64,000 bases of DNA, taken from Paludibacteraceae bacterium (lineage in GTDB: Bacteria > Bacteroidota > Bacteroidia > Bacteroidales > Paludibacteraceae). A program made the translations under genes and the position numbers. Below the pieces are notes generated by a model. That model was given only the letters and a program-made list of their open reading frames with translations. It did no database searches and was not told where the DNA came from. The stretch spans positions 827-64,826 of the forward strand of contig CAJOEX010000006.1 in the NCBI GenBank assembly GCA_905233415.1. Reading direction: 5' to 3'. Shown piece after piece: positions 8,209 to 16,671 of this stretch; position 1 is the first letter of the stretch; the number at the start of each line of letters is the position of its first letter.

Positions 8209-10530
8209 TTATTTTACGCGAGCACCAACAGCATTGAACTTCATACCGTTCATCTTGATGATGAATTGGCCGTTCTCAATAGCCTTGATGATTTCGCTTT
8301 CAGCCTCTACGTTCTCAACACCTGTCGGAACAACGTCCGGAATGGTCATGGTAACCTTATAGAGTGTGTTGTTGTAGCAGAGCAGATCAGCCGTCATGAT
8401 GAGGTCTTTCAGGTTTGGTGCAATCGCGAAGTGGATAGCAGCTGTGAAGATTGTTTCATTTTCACCATCATCTTCAATGCCAGAACCAATGATGTAAGTG
8501 TCCAGATCTTCCTCTGTATAGTCAGCCTTCGTTAAATCATCTGCATAGATAGCGAGTTGCGTATAGATATTATCCTCAGAAGTACCATATACAACGTAGA
8601 TTCCATAAGAAGCAACATATGCATCGTAAATTGCACCTTCAGTAATTGTTACATTCTTCGTGGTTTCAGGTGTCGGATCTGCATAGTGGATATCGATGTT
8701 ATAGGTGTTACCGTCTTCTCCGACAAATTTACCTACGAAGTCAATGGATTTGTCAGCATTCTCAGTAACCGTAACGCTACCACTTGCAAATGCAATCGAA
8801 GTAGAGGTAGCATTGTCATAAACCAATGAATAACTTGCATCAAGTTCTGCGACATCATAAGTACCTGCAATGTGATCGGTCGAAATCGGAGACAAGGTTA
8901 CATAGTAGTCGTCATTCTGCGCCTGAATCTGCCACCAACCGTAACCAGAAATTTGGTCGTCAAACACTGCACCGGTAGCAATCTTGATATCAATCTCTTT
9001 TGCGGGCTCAACTTTCTTGGTCAGCGTGATGTTGTACTGTGTATTGTTGTAGCACAAGAGAGAACCGGTAATCGTGGTCTCGGTTTCAGTAGAAGCAATT
9101 GTCAAGCTTGCGCTGTAGATATTTATGTCTGCTCCGTCATATACACCGGAATAGTTTCCATTGAGGTCATTCTTTGTATATGTACCATCGAGAGTGGTTG
9201 AGAGGAGGAAGAGAGAAACCTCAATACTCTTCTCGTCTGTACCTTGGATAAAGAAGTAACCACTTGATTGTTGCTCAATGGTAGCATCAGCAACTACGTC
9301 AACGGTTGCTTCTGCGGTAGGCGGTACAAAGTGCAAATTGAAGTTATAGGTGTTGCCATCAGCATCCATGAAAGCACCTTTGAAATCAATAGACTCATCC
9401 GCATTCACGGTAACCACAACAGAACCGGAAACAAACGAAATCTTGGTGCTGGTTGCAAGGTCACGAACGAACGTGAAGGAAGCATCCATGTCAGCCATGT
9501 CATACGTACCGGCTACTGTAGCGTTATTGTTGTTGGACAGCGAGAAGGAGAAATCTGCATTTTCACCCAACACTTGCCACCAACCCAGGTCAGCCGAGCG
9601 GTCTGTAAATTGCATTCCTGCACTTACTACGATATCATAGGATACGGGAGCAGGCTTCGTAGCGGCCAGATTCCATGTGTTAGCGTTAGCATCCACAGCA
9701 ACAACAGTAATCGTATAGGAACCGTCACCGTTCACCGTCTTGGTGAACTCTACAGAAGCAAGTTCGATTGATACTGAACCATTGAATATGATTCCGGTAT
9801 ATTGTGCATCCATGTCAGCCAAGGTGTATTTTACACCAGCCTCAATATCCTCAGCACCTCCAGCCAGCGGGAAGTCAAAGTACGCATCCAGATTGTCAGC
9901 ACCGAACGTCAGCACATATTGGATATCACCATCCTCGGAATAGTACGTACCTTCTACATTATCCGTTGAGAATGTACCACCTTCGGGAGTCTTGGGCTGT
10001 TTGTAAGTCAATACCCACTCGTCGCCGTTTTCATCAATAACAGTTGCATCAATGTTGATCAAACCGTCAGCATCATGGTTCAAAACGAACGTGAACTCTG
10101 TGAAATCAGCAAAGTTCCAGTCTTCATCCATCCAGTAACAGTAATACTCAATAGCGTCAGCCATTGTATATTCATGACCCTCTTCAAAATCTTCAAGTCC
10201 GTCAGCAACGATGATATCGAAACAGAAATCAATACCGTTTGCTTCGTCACTCAATGTTGCATAAACATCATTGTCGTCTGAGTAGAACTTGGAGGAGTAG
10301 GACGTAATGGTTACGTCGGTCGAAGCGGCAGCAGCCTTACGAATAGCAGAAGCCTTTACCTGTTTGGCAAAGTCAGTAGATTTAACTGCATTTTTAGCAG
10401 CAGATACACGTGTCTTAAGTTCCTTCTTGGTCATCTCAACAGAGGCACCTTTTTGGAAACTCTTAACGGGAGCAGCGCTTACGCTCAAAACGAGAGCGAG
10501 TGCGCAAAGAATAGAAGTAATCTTCTTCAT
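8209..10530 (-). CDS. Secreted multi-domain beta-sandwich protein with C-terminal tail motif
   Basis: Signal peptide (MKKITSILCALALVLSVSAA) followed by at least five related modules of about 100-120 residues. Each has a GTY or TYT strand near the middle (for example VAGTYDMADMDASFTFV and IAGTYDVAELDASYSLV) and ends in strands like NTYNFNLHF or TQYNITLTKK. The last 30 residues carry the tail shared by six proteins in this window (GQFIIKMNGMKFNAVGARVK). No catalytic motif is visible; a surface adhesin or binding role is an inference. The gene is a single transcription unit with its own promoter and terminator. Related modules appear in the C10 peptidase tail and in the 10749 gene. Confidence 0.8.
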   Translation of the reverse strand: MKKITSILCALALVLSVSAAPVKSFQKGASVEMTKKELKTRVSAAKNAVKSTDFAKQVKASAIRKAAAASTDVTITSYSSKFYSDDNDVYATLSDEANGIDFCFDIIVADGLEDFEEGHEYTMADAIEYYCYWMDEDWNFADFTEFTFVLNHDADGLINIDATVIDENGDEWVLTYKQPKTPEGGTFSTDNVEGTYYSEDGDIQYVLTFGADNLDAYFDFPLAGGAEDIEAGVKYTLADMDAQYTGIIFNGSVSIELASVEFTKTVNGDGSYTITVVAVDANANTWNLAATKPAPVSYDIVVSAGMQFTDRSADLGWWQVLGENADFSFSLSNNNNATVAGTYDMADMDASFTFVRDLATSTKISFVSGSVVVTVNADESIDFKGAFMDADGNTYNFNLHFVPPTAEATVDVVADATIEQQSSGYFFIQGTDEKSIEVSLFLLSTTLDGTYTKNDLNGNYSGVYDGADINIYSASLTIASTETETTITGSLLCYNNTQYNITLTKKVEPAKEIDIKIATGAVFDDQISGYGWWQIQAQNDDYYVTLSPISTDHIAGTYDVAELDASYSLVYDNATSTSIAFASGSVTVTENADKSIDFVGKFVGEDGNTYNIDIHYADPTPETTKNVTITEGAIYDAYVASYGIYVVYGTSEDNIYTQLAIYADDLTKADYTEEDLDTYIIGSGIEDDGENETIFTAAIHFAIAPNLKDLIMTADLLCYNNTLYKVTMTIPDVVPTGVENVEAESEIIKAIENGQFIIKMNGMKFNAVGARVK

Positions 10531-10617
10531 ACCTTTGAGTTAGTAATTGGTTAATTAATGTTAATTATTATGGTTATTATGCCATGGGCACATACCACTT
10601 GTTTCACAAAAAACGTG

Positions 10618-10649
10618 CAAAGGTACGGCAAAAATATAATATATGCAAA
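10618..10649 (-). promoter_or_regulatory. Bacteroidota-type promoter of the 8209-10530 gene
   Basis: TTTG (10649-10646), 20 bases, TACCTTTG (10625-10618) on the minus strand, about 88 bases before the ATG. Confidence 0.8.
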
Positions 10650-10669
10650 TTTTTGCGTGTTTTTTTGCA

Positions 10670-10708
10670 AAAAAAATGGCACCTGCTGGTTGCAAGTGCC
10701 ATTTTTTT
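10670..10708 (-). terminator. Terminator after the tail-bearing end of the 10749 frame
   Basis: Inverted repeat with arms AAAAAATGGCACCTGC and TTGCAAGTGCCATTTTTT, flanked by A and T runs. It is very similar to the hairpin at 8116-8153. Confidence 0.8.
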
Positions 10709-10748
10709 AACAATATGTCATTAAAACATATCTGCTTTTTAGCGTCGC

Positions 10749-12530
10749 TTATTGAATGCGAGCACCGGCAGCGTTGTAGATCTGACCGTTGCGGATGATG
10801 ATGAACTGACCGTTTTGGATGGTCTTGAGCACTTCAACAGAAGTCTCAACATTGTCAACACCGGTAACGATTTCAGATACTTTCTTCATTTCACCATTGA
10901 GCAACTCAACGATGATGTTGCCTTCGGCCTTGAAGTACTTAACAACTTGACCCTTAGCCTCAACGTAGTCGCCTTTAGCAAGAGCTTCCTCAACGGAACC
11001 ATAGTAAACTTGGATTTGACCACTCTTGGCGCCCTTGTCGTCATTGAGCCATACACTCTGTTGCAGTGCCTTTCTTGCAGGACTTGCCTGTTGCTCCTTC
11101 GGATCGTAAGCGAACTGTACATAAGCACGTACAACTACTTCTTCGCCGTAAACGTACTTGTTGTCAGCAGTCGGGTCTTCCATTGTAGCAGCAATCTCCA
11201 GAACGTCTGCGCAAGTCAGGTACTCAGGTTGCGGATGTACTTCGATGTAGATGTATGTCCACTCCCAGTCGGAACGTCCGGCAGGATTCAGGTAGATGGT
11301 TACATCACCTGCGTGCTCAGCATCAACCTTGAAGTTATTGCCACCGTCTTTCGGGTTGCCTACCCATTGAACGATTTGACCGAATGCAACGATAACACCC
11401 TTCAGCTCATCGCCTTCTGCCAAGGTAACATCAAGCATATACTCACCTTCAGCCTCAGGATTAGCTTTGAACATATAGTCCGCAGAAACTGTCCACTTGT
11501 TGAAGTCACCTGCCAGATAGTAGCCGTCAGCCAAAACAACAGGCGTTTCGTCTTCTACCAACTCGATTTCTTCTCCGGTTGCATAATCCCAAGCTTCTAC
11601 AGGAACCTCTACATCAACGATATACGAAATGCCGTCATTACCCATGAAGTCGAACCCAAAGTGATATACACCATCTTCCTTGTAAGTAACTACGACGTCA
11701 GAAATCGAAGCTGCTTCAATAGCGGTATTTTCATCCAAGTCTAACTCAACAAAGTAGATGTCAGATGCACCATATGTACCGGCGATAGCGGTTGCACTCT
11801 TCGGCGTAACACCTACATAGAGGTCCGGATACGTAACGGATTGTGTCTCACTATCGTAATCCTTATAGAGGTTGAGTTGCCAGAAGTTACCAAGTTCATC
11901 ATCGTTAACATATACAGCTGAACCATACTCAACGTCGAGGGTGATAATAGTCAATTGTCCTTCTGTAATGTACATATAGCCGCCGAATTCAGCCCAATCA
12001 TCCTGGTATTCGGTGCGGAAGTAAATATCGACCTCACCGGCGTGAGCAGCATCCACTTTGTACTCATTGCCCATACCATCCGGATACCAGTTAGCAGCTT
12101 CGCCGTTCTTGTACTCAACGACTTTAATGCCTTCGCCTTCATTCAGGTAAGCATGTTTCATGTACTCAACCAACTCGGGAACCTCCTCATTGAGGAAGAA
12201 TACATCGTTCGGAGTCGGAAGCCATTTGTTATAGTCACCAGCCAGATAGAAGCCGTCAGCCAGTTTCTCTTCTTCGCCACCTTCGAGGGTAACAACCACA
12301 GAGGTCATACGTACTTGGTTGGTTGCAGCGGTGAAGACAACTTCCTTAGCCTTACCTACCCATGTACCTACATTATCCTCGTAGCTGTATTCACCAACGC
12401 CCTCCGGAATTGTGAAGCAGCCAGGACCATATTTCTCTTCACCGGAAGCGGTGCAAGTGATAACAATCTTAATGATGTTTACATCAGCAGATACGGTAAA
12501 GGTCTTACCCTTGTAAGCACGCATCTGGTT
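10749..12530 (-). CDS. Third frame segment of a split secreted protein (C-terminal part, with tail motif)
   Basis: This frame continues the protein begun at 15277 after a second +1 change at about 12531. The segment has no signal peptide of its own and starts in mid-domain (NQMRAYKGK). It contains the duplicated YKGKTFTVSADVNIIKIVITC module, several modules of the type DGYYLAGDFNKW...MFKANPEAEGEYMLDVTLAEGDELKGV...YLNPAG..W, an OB-like stretch (CADVLEIAATM...VVRAYVQFAYD), and the shared tail (IIRNGQIYNAAGARIQ). The YLAGDFNKW modules resemble starch-binding E-set/CBM folds, but that is a guess from the Gly-Asp-Phe-x-x-Trp pattern. The frame stays open upstream to 12725, but that part is not homologous to anything. 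Confidence 0.65.
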   Translation of the reverse strand, partial: NQMRAYKGKTFTVSADVNIIKIVITCTASGEEKYGPGCFTIPEGVGEYSYEDNVGTWVGKAKEVVFTAATNQVRMTSVVVTLEGGEEEKLADGFYLAGDYNKWLPTPNDVFFLNEEVPELVEYMKHAYLNEGEGIKVVEYKNGEAANWYPDGMGNEYKVDAAHAGEVDIYFRTEYQDDWAEFGGYMYITEGQLTIITLDVEYGSAVYVNDDELGNFWQLNLYKDYDSETQSVTYPDLYVGVTPKSATAIAGTYGASDIYFVELDLDENTAIEAASISDVVVTYKEDGVYHFGFDFMGNDGISYIVDVEVPVEAWDYATGEEIELVEDETPVVLADGYYLAGDFNKWTVSADYMFKANPEAEGEYMLDVTLAEGDELKGVIVAFGQIVQWVGNPKDGGNNFKVDAEHAGDVTIYLNPAGRSDWEWTYIYIEVHPQPEYLTCADVLEIAATMEDPTADNKYVYGEEVVVRAYVQFAYDPKEQQASPARKALQQSVWLNDDKGAKSGQIQVYYGSVEEALAKGDYVEAKGQVVKYFKAEGNIIVELLNGEMKKVSEIVTGVDNVETSVEVLKTIQNGQFIIIRNGQIYNAAGARIQ

Positions 12531-12618
12531 CGGGTACGCCCTGAACAGTACCGGATTGTTCACCAGCTGTAGCGGTCCAGCCGCAGTTCTCAGGAGTAAT
12601 GGTAATTTCACCACCTTG
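12273..12618. repeat. Long direct repeat, copy 1 (346 bp)
   Basis: Nearly identical to 14173-14512, apart from a 6-base indel next to the frame-change point and a few substitutions. Encodes the ITITPENCGW...YKGKTFTVSADVNII module. Confidence 0.85.
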
Positions 12619-14430
12619 TGGCGAGGGAGGAGTCTCAAGCACTTCAATATAAGCATAGCCGAACTCCCAATCAGAGTGTTCCTCTGTGCTGAAGTGGATA
12701 CGAACAGCACCGGCGTGCGCTGCATCTACTTTCCAGTTGTTACCAACTCCTTCCGGATACCAAATCTCAATACCCTGCATTACAGCAACGGCCTTCAGTT
12801 CTTCACCTTCAGTCAAGAACATTTCAAGCAGATACTCACCGCTTGGTTCGTCGAGAATCAGTTTGTAGTCCTCAGCAATTTGCCAATCCGAGAAGCCACC
12901 TACGATATAGAACTCAGCTTCGGGTTCAGGATTGCCTTGGATTTCAACGTTGCAGAAACCACCGAAGTCTGTCCAGCCTTCAACGCCAGCAGGGTTGAAG
13001 TGGATGGTCATTAATTGACCGGCAAGTTCATCGCCAACAACGAAATTGTTGTTTTCGCCATCCGGGAACCAAGTAGAGATTTTTTCACCCTCAACTTTAA
13101 CAACCTTCATTTCTGCACCAGCTTCACCAGTCCAGAAGGCTACATATTCACCTTCGACTTCCTGATTCGGAACAAACATCATGCCTGCTTCCGGAGTCCA
13201 GTCGTTCATGGTACCTACCAGATAGAAGCCGTCTTCCAATTGCGGTTGCGGAGTATCACCTGTTTTCTCAGCGGTAATCCAAATCTTCGAGATGAACTTC
13301 TGTGTAGCAGTATTGTCGAAATCGAACTGGAGGTCATTAATCTTCATATTCTCCAGAGGTACAGCTACATCGGTTGTAACCAGTTTGTCACCGAGTTTGG
13401 TATCTTTCGGCAGCAGTGCCAGTCCAAGACCGTTCATGTAGATATTCATCTCTTGGAGATCGCCACCGTCAGCCGATTCGGGCAAGCAGATGGTGAAGTT
13501 GAGCGTGTATTCGTAGTTCTTATCCGAAGCATCGAAGAGCGGCTCACCAATGAACTTCACATAGTTCTTAGCGGCTTCCTTATTCATAGCAAAGTACAAA
13601 CCGGGAACAGCGGATTCAGCGCCATTCAGTTTCTTCGAACGGATGGATACGCCATTCGATTCTACATTGGAATAGTCGTTGGTATATTGGTTACCTTCAA
13701 CGTTTTCAGTCTCTGAAACAGGATAGCCAGTGAACCACTCATTAGCATAGGGCCAATAAGTTCCGTTTTTCTTAGCCACATAGGTGCCATTCTTGTCGAA
13801 TGTCTCTACCCAGAGTTCGTCACCTTGCGGTTGGGGAGGTTCGGGAGTCTCCTTAACTTCAATATAGAAGAAATTCAAATCCCAAGCGGTGTTACCGGCG
13901 GGGCGGAAGTAAATGACAACAGCAGCCTCTTCCGCAGCATCAAAGGTGATATTATTGCCATCACCTTCCGGATACCATCTCACAATTTCGTCGTCTTTTA
14001 CCTCTACAGCCTTGAATTGCTCACCCTTCACAAGAAACATCTCGAGCATGTATTCACCCTCAGCGTTGGGATTGGCTTCCAGCTTATAATCGCCTTTTTC
14101 ATCCAAACTCCACTCTGTGAAGTCACCTACCAGATAGAATCCGTCTTCGTACTTCGGTTGCGGTTGAGGAGTTTCGCCACCTTCGAGGGTAACAACCACA
14201 GAGGTCATACGTACTTGGTTGGTTGCAGCGATGAAGACAACTTCCTTAGCCTTACCTACCCATGTACCTACATTATCCTCGTAACTGTATTCACCAACGC
14301 CCTCCGGGATTGTGAAGCAGCCAGGACCATATTTTTCTTCACCGGAAGCGGTGCAAGTGATAACAATCTTAATGATGTTTACATCAGCAGATACGGTAAA
14401 GGTCTTACCCTTGTAAGCACGCATCTGGTT
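12505..14430 (-). CDS. Second frame segment of a split secreted protein
   Basis: This frame joins the first segment by a +1 change at about 14431 (CCC codon followed by G) and runs to a stop at 12505 just beyond the homologous second change. It begins with NQMRAYKGKTFTVS, then has four YLVGDF/YLVGTM/YIVGGF-type modules with conserved WYPEG or WFPDG and HFNPAG or YFRPAG strands. Between them is a domain (WVETFDKNGTYVA...FISKIWITAEK) closely related to the whole 15397-16131 protein. No signal peptide and no plausible start exist, so it is not an independent gene. Function is unknown; surface carbohydrate binding is possible. Confidence 0.6.
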   Translation of the reverse strand, partial: NQMRAYKGKTFTVSADVNIIKIVITCTASGEEKYGPGCFTIPEGVGEYSYEDNVGTWVGKAKEVVFIAATNQVRMTSVVVTLEGGETPQPQPKYEDGFYLVGDFTEWSLDEKGDYKLEANPNAEGEYMLEMFLVKGEQFKAVEVKDDEIVRWYPEGDGNNITFDAAEEAAVVIYFRPAGNTAWDLNFFYIEVKETPEPPQPQGDELWVETFDKNGTYVAKKNGTYWPYANEWFTGYPVSETENVEGNQYTNDYSNVESNGVSIRSKKLNGAESAVPGLYFAMNKEAAKNYVKFIGEPLFDASDKNYEYTLNFTICLPESADGGDLQEMNIYMNGLGLALLPKDTKLGDKLVTTDVAVPLENMKINDLQFDFDNTATQKFISKIWITAEKTGDTPQPQLEDGFYLVGTMNDWTPEAGMMFVPNQEVEGEYVAFWTGEAGAEMKVVKVEGEKISTWFPDGENNNFVVGDELAGQLMTIHFNPAGVEGWTDFGGFCNVEIQGNPEPEAEFYIVGGFSDWQIAEDYKLILDEPSGEYLLEMFLTEGEELKAVAVMQGIEIWYPEGVGNNWKVDAAHAGAVRIHFSTEEHSDWEFGYAYIEVLETPPSPQGGEITITPENCGWTATAGEQSGTVQGVPEPDACLQG

Positions 14431-14512
14431 CGGGTTGAACAGTACCGGTTTGCTCACCAGCTGTAGCGGTCCAGCCGCAGTTCTCAGGAGTAATGGTAAT
14501 TTCACCACCTTG
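14173..14512. repeat. Long direct repeat, copy 2 (340 bp)
   Basis: Partner of 12273-12618. The two copies lie 1.9 kb apart in the same orientation, a substrate for deletion or duplication by recombination. Confidence 0.85.
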
Positions 14513-15277
14513 CGGTTGCGGTGTGGGAGGAGTCTCTTTTACTTCAATGTAAATGAATGTCCACTCCCAAGCAGCGTTGCCGGCAGGATTCAGATAGATA
14601 GTTACATCACCTGCATGTTCAGCGTCAACTTTGAAGTTATTGTCATTGTCTTTCGGGTTACCTACCCATTGTTCAGCTCCGCTGACAACGATTACACCCT
14701 TCAGCTCGTCACCTTCTGCCAAGGTTACATCAATCATGTACTCACCCGGAGTAGCAGGATTTTCTACGAACATGTAGTCTTCAGAAACCGCCCAATCGTT
14801 GAATGTACCGGACAGATAGTAACCGTCTTTAAGTGACGGTTGCGGAGGTTCCGGAGTGTCACCATCCGAAAGAACAACCACAATTTCGGTAGCACGAACT
14901 TGGTTCGTCTCAGCTGTGAAAGAAACAGATTTAGCTTCGCCTTCCCAAGTGCCGGTTTTACCGTCTGCCTCAAACGTATAGCCTTCTACTGCATTAAAGC
15001 AACCCGGACCATACTTTGTAGTTCCGTTTGCGGTGCAAGTGAAGACAATCTTCGTAATGTTGGATGACGCAGACAGCGTAATCGTCTTACCCTTGAAGAT
15101 ACGAATCTGCTCCGCTGTCACGGTTCCGTTAGAGATTTCCAAAGTCACGCCATTAACTGTAGCAGAAATCTCTGTGTTTTCAGCAGCAGTTATATCAGAC
15201 GGACTGATAGTAACCTCTTTTGCAAACAGCGATGTAGCGAACAACGCTGCAGCAAAGAATGAAAATAATTTCTTCAT
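14405..15277 (-). CDS. N-terminal segment of a split secreted multi-domain protein
   Basis: Signal peptide MKKLFSFFAAALFATSLFA, then a module beginning EVTISPSDITAAENTEISA and running through IRIFKGKTITLSASSNITKIVFTC, which is the intact form of the module found twice more in this gene. A YYLSGTFNDW module follows, then the start of a second ITITPENCGW module that loses frame at GTVQ. If read through two +1 changes the full gene would span 15277-10749 and encode about 1,500 residues ending in the shared tail. No promoter of the usual type was found directly upstream; it may be read from the 16131 gene. Confidence 0.75.
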   Translation of the reverse strand: MKKLFSFFAAALFATSLFAKEVTISPSDITAAENTEISATVNGVTLEISNGTVTAEQIRIFKGKTITLSASSNITKIVFTCTANGTTKYGPGCFNAVEGYTFEADGKTGTWEGEAKSVSFTAETNQVRATEIVVVLSDGDTPEPPQPSLKDGYYLSGTFNDWAVSEDYMFVENPATPGEYMIDVTLAEGDELKGVIVVSGAEQWVGNPKDNDNNFKVDAEHAGDVTIYLNPAGNAAWEWTFIYIEVKETPPTPQPQGGEITITPENCGWTATAGEQTGTVQPEPDACLQG

Positions 15278-15396
15278 TTTTGTTTTTTTTTAGTATTAAA
15301 TTTTTATTACGTGGTCATCTGAATATGACCAACCTTTTTCAAAGCGAAAAGAAGCCCGCGTGAGGCAGGCTCCTCTATTGGAACAATAAAAATAGC

Positions 15397-16131
15397 TTAT
15401 TTTACAACTGCGCCGGCAGCGTTGTACTTCACGCCATTGCGGATGATGTACATTTGGCCATCTTCCAGCACCTTAACAGCCTTGCTGTCAACTGTTACGT
15501 TCTCAACGCCTTGAGGAACACCGTCGTCAGCAATCCAGAAACGAGAGATGAACTTCTGAGCGGGAACATTGTCAAATGCAAAATAGATGGTCTCAATATC
15601 CTCGTTCGGGAGAGCAACCTTAACCTCTGAAGTAACGGCCTTGTCGCCAAGAGTGGTTTCAGGAACTGCAATAGCCTTGTCGTTTACTTTCAGAACCATT
15701 GTAGCCAAGTCACCACCGTCTGTCTCAGAAGAGCAAATCTCAAAGTGCAGCATAGCTTTCGGGTTAGCGGCAATGATAGAACCCTCGAATTTAACATAGT
15801 TTTGATCCTCGGCTTTGTTTGCTCCGAAGAACAGACCTACTGAACTTTTGTCGTCACCGTTGAGCTTTTTGCCACGAACAGAAACCGTGTAGGAAGCAAC
15901 GTTGGTGTAGTCATTGTCATACTGGTTGCCTACCACATTGTCATCGGAGTTAACTGCCTCATAACCTGTAAACCATTGGCTTGCATACGGCCATGCATCA
16001 CCGAAACTGGTTTTAGCCTTAACGATGTAGGTTGAACCACGTTTTGTTGACAAGGTCTCATCAAACAAATTAGCTGCGCTAACAGCGCCTGCGAGCAGCA
16101 TCAGAGCTGCAAATGCGAATACTTTTTTCAT
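15397..16131 (-). CDS. Secreted single-domain protein with C-terminal tail motif
   Basis: A 244-residue protein: signal peptide to about residue 20 (MKKVFAFAALMLLAGAVSAA), one domain of about 180 residues, and the shared tail (MYIIRNGVKYNAAGAVVK). The domain (WPYASQWFTGY, GNQYDNDYTNV, VRGKKLNG, VKFEGS, QKFISRFWI) is a clear paralogue of the domain inside the neighbouring split protein, where it appears as WPYANEWFTGY, GNQYTNDYSNV, IRSKKLNG. Here it is a free-standing unit. The role is unknown. The pairing suggests exchange of domains between neighbours. Its promoter is at 16265-16296. Confidence 0.82.
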   Translation of the reverse strand: MKKVFAFAALMLLAGAVSAANLFDETLSTKRGSTYIVKAKTSFGDAWPYASQWFTGYEAVNSDDNVVGNQYDNDYTNVASYTVSVRGKKLNGDDKSSVGLFFGANKAEDQNYVKFEGSIIAANPKAMLHFEICSSETDGGDLATMVLKVNDKAIAVPETTLGDKAVTSEVKVALPNEDIETIYFAFDNVPAQKFISRFWIADDGVPQGVENVTVDSKAVKVLEDGQMYIIRNGVKYNAAGAVVK

Positions 16132-16264
16132 AAATACTTAAATTTAAGTTAGTAAATAATTGGTTGTTTATATCAATCCTTCAAAGGATGATTGTTCGTT
16201 ATCCTTTCGGAGAGATTTTCAAAGTTCGTTTGTCCGTTTTCAGGCGGAGTTTGTAATTCGGCGA

Positions 16265-16296
16265 CAAAGGTAATGCTTATTTTCGGAGTGCACAAA
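16265..16296 (-). promoter_or_regulatory. Bacteroidota-type promoter of the 15397-16131 gene
   Basis: TTTG (16296-16293), 20 bases, TACCTTTG (16272-16265) on the minus strand; 134 bases before the ATG, leaving a long leader. Confidence 0.75.
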
Positions 16297-16408
16297 TAAA
16301 AAGAGGAGAAAGTGGCGTTTTTATGTTGCATAACATGTTTTGAGAGAAAAGTAAGGAAATACCATCATGTGGCGAAAGTCCGGCGACAGCCCCCTTTCGT
16401 CAGCTTTG

Positions 16409-16496
16409 ACTGTCGGATGACTGTCGGATTACTGTCGGTTGTTTTTCGGTCGACCGTCGGGCGACTGTCGGGTGACCGTCGGGCGACCGTCGGAAA
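16409..16496. repeat. 11-bp tandem repeat, eight units (ACYGTCGGRYG)
   Basis: Eight consecutive 11-mers without a gap: ACTGTCGGATG, ACTGTCGGATT, ACTGTCGGTTG, TTTTTCGGTCG, ACCGTCGGGCG, ACTGTCGGGTG, ACCGTCGGGCG, ACCGTCGGAAA. It lies in the 16132-16671 gap, which otherwise holds the promoter at its left end, the 8-bp array and hairpin elements, and no coding sequence. Confidence 0.9.
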
Positions 16497-16503
16497 AGAG
16501 AGA

Positions 16504-16539
16504 GATTTGAAGATTTGAGGATTTGAAGATTTGAAGATT
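16504..16539. repeat. 8-bp tandem repeat (GATTTGAR)
   Basis: Units GATTTGAA, GATTTGAG, GATTTGAA, GATTTGAA plus GATT. The same array type lies before xseA at 50565-50600. Confidence 0.8.
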
Positions 16540-16547
16540 GCTTGTCT

Positions 16548-16646
16548 CGGCAAAGCCGTATGAGAGATTTCTTATCTCGGCAAAGCCTCGAACGATCGGC
16601 TAAAGCCGTATGGAGAATTTGAAGATTGCTTGTCGCGGCAAAGCCG
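16548..16646. repeat. Mini-hairpin repeats (CGGCAAAGCCG)
   Basis: Four small hairpins, CGGC-AAA-GCCG at 16548-16558 and 16636-16646, a partly matched copy at 16578-16588, and CGGC-TAAA-GCCG at 16597-16608, embedded in repeated flanks (TTGTC, GTATGRGA). They sit directly after the GH10-like gene stop. Confidence 0.7.
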
Positions 16647-16671
16647 TATGGGAAATTGGAAAATTTCGGAA

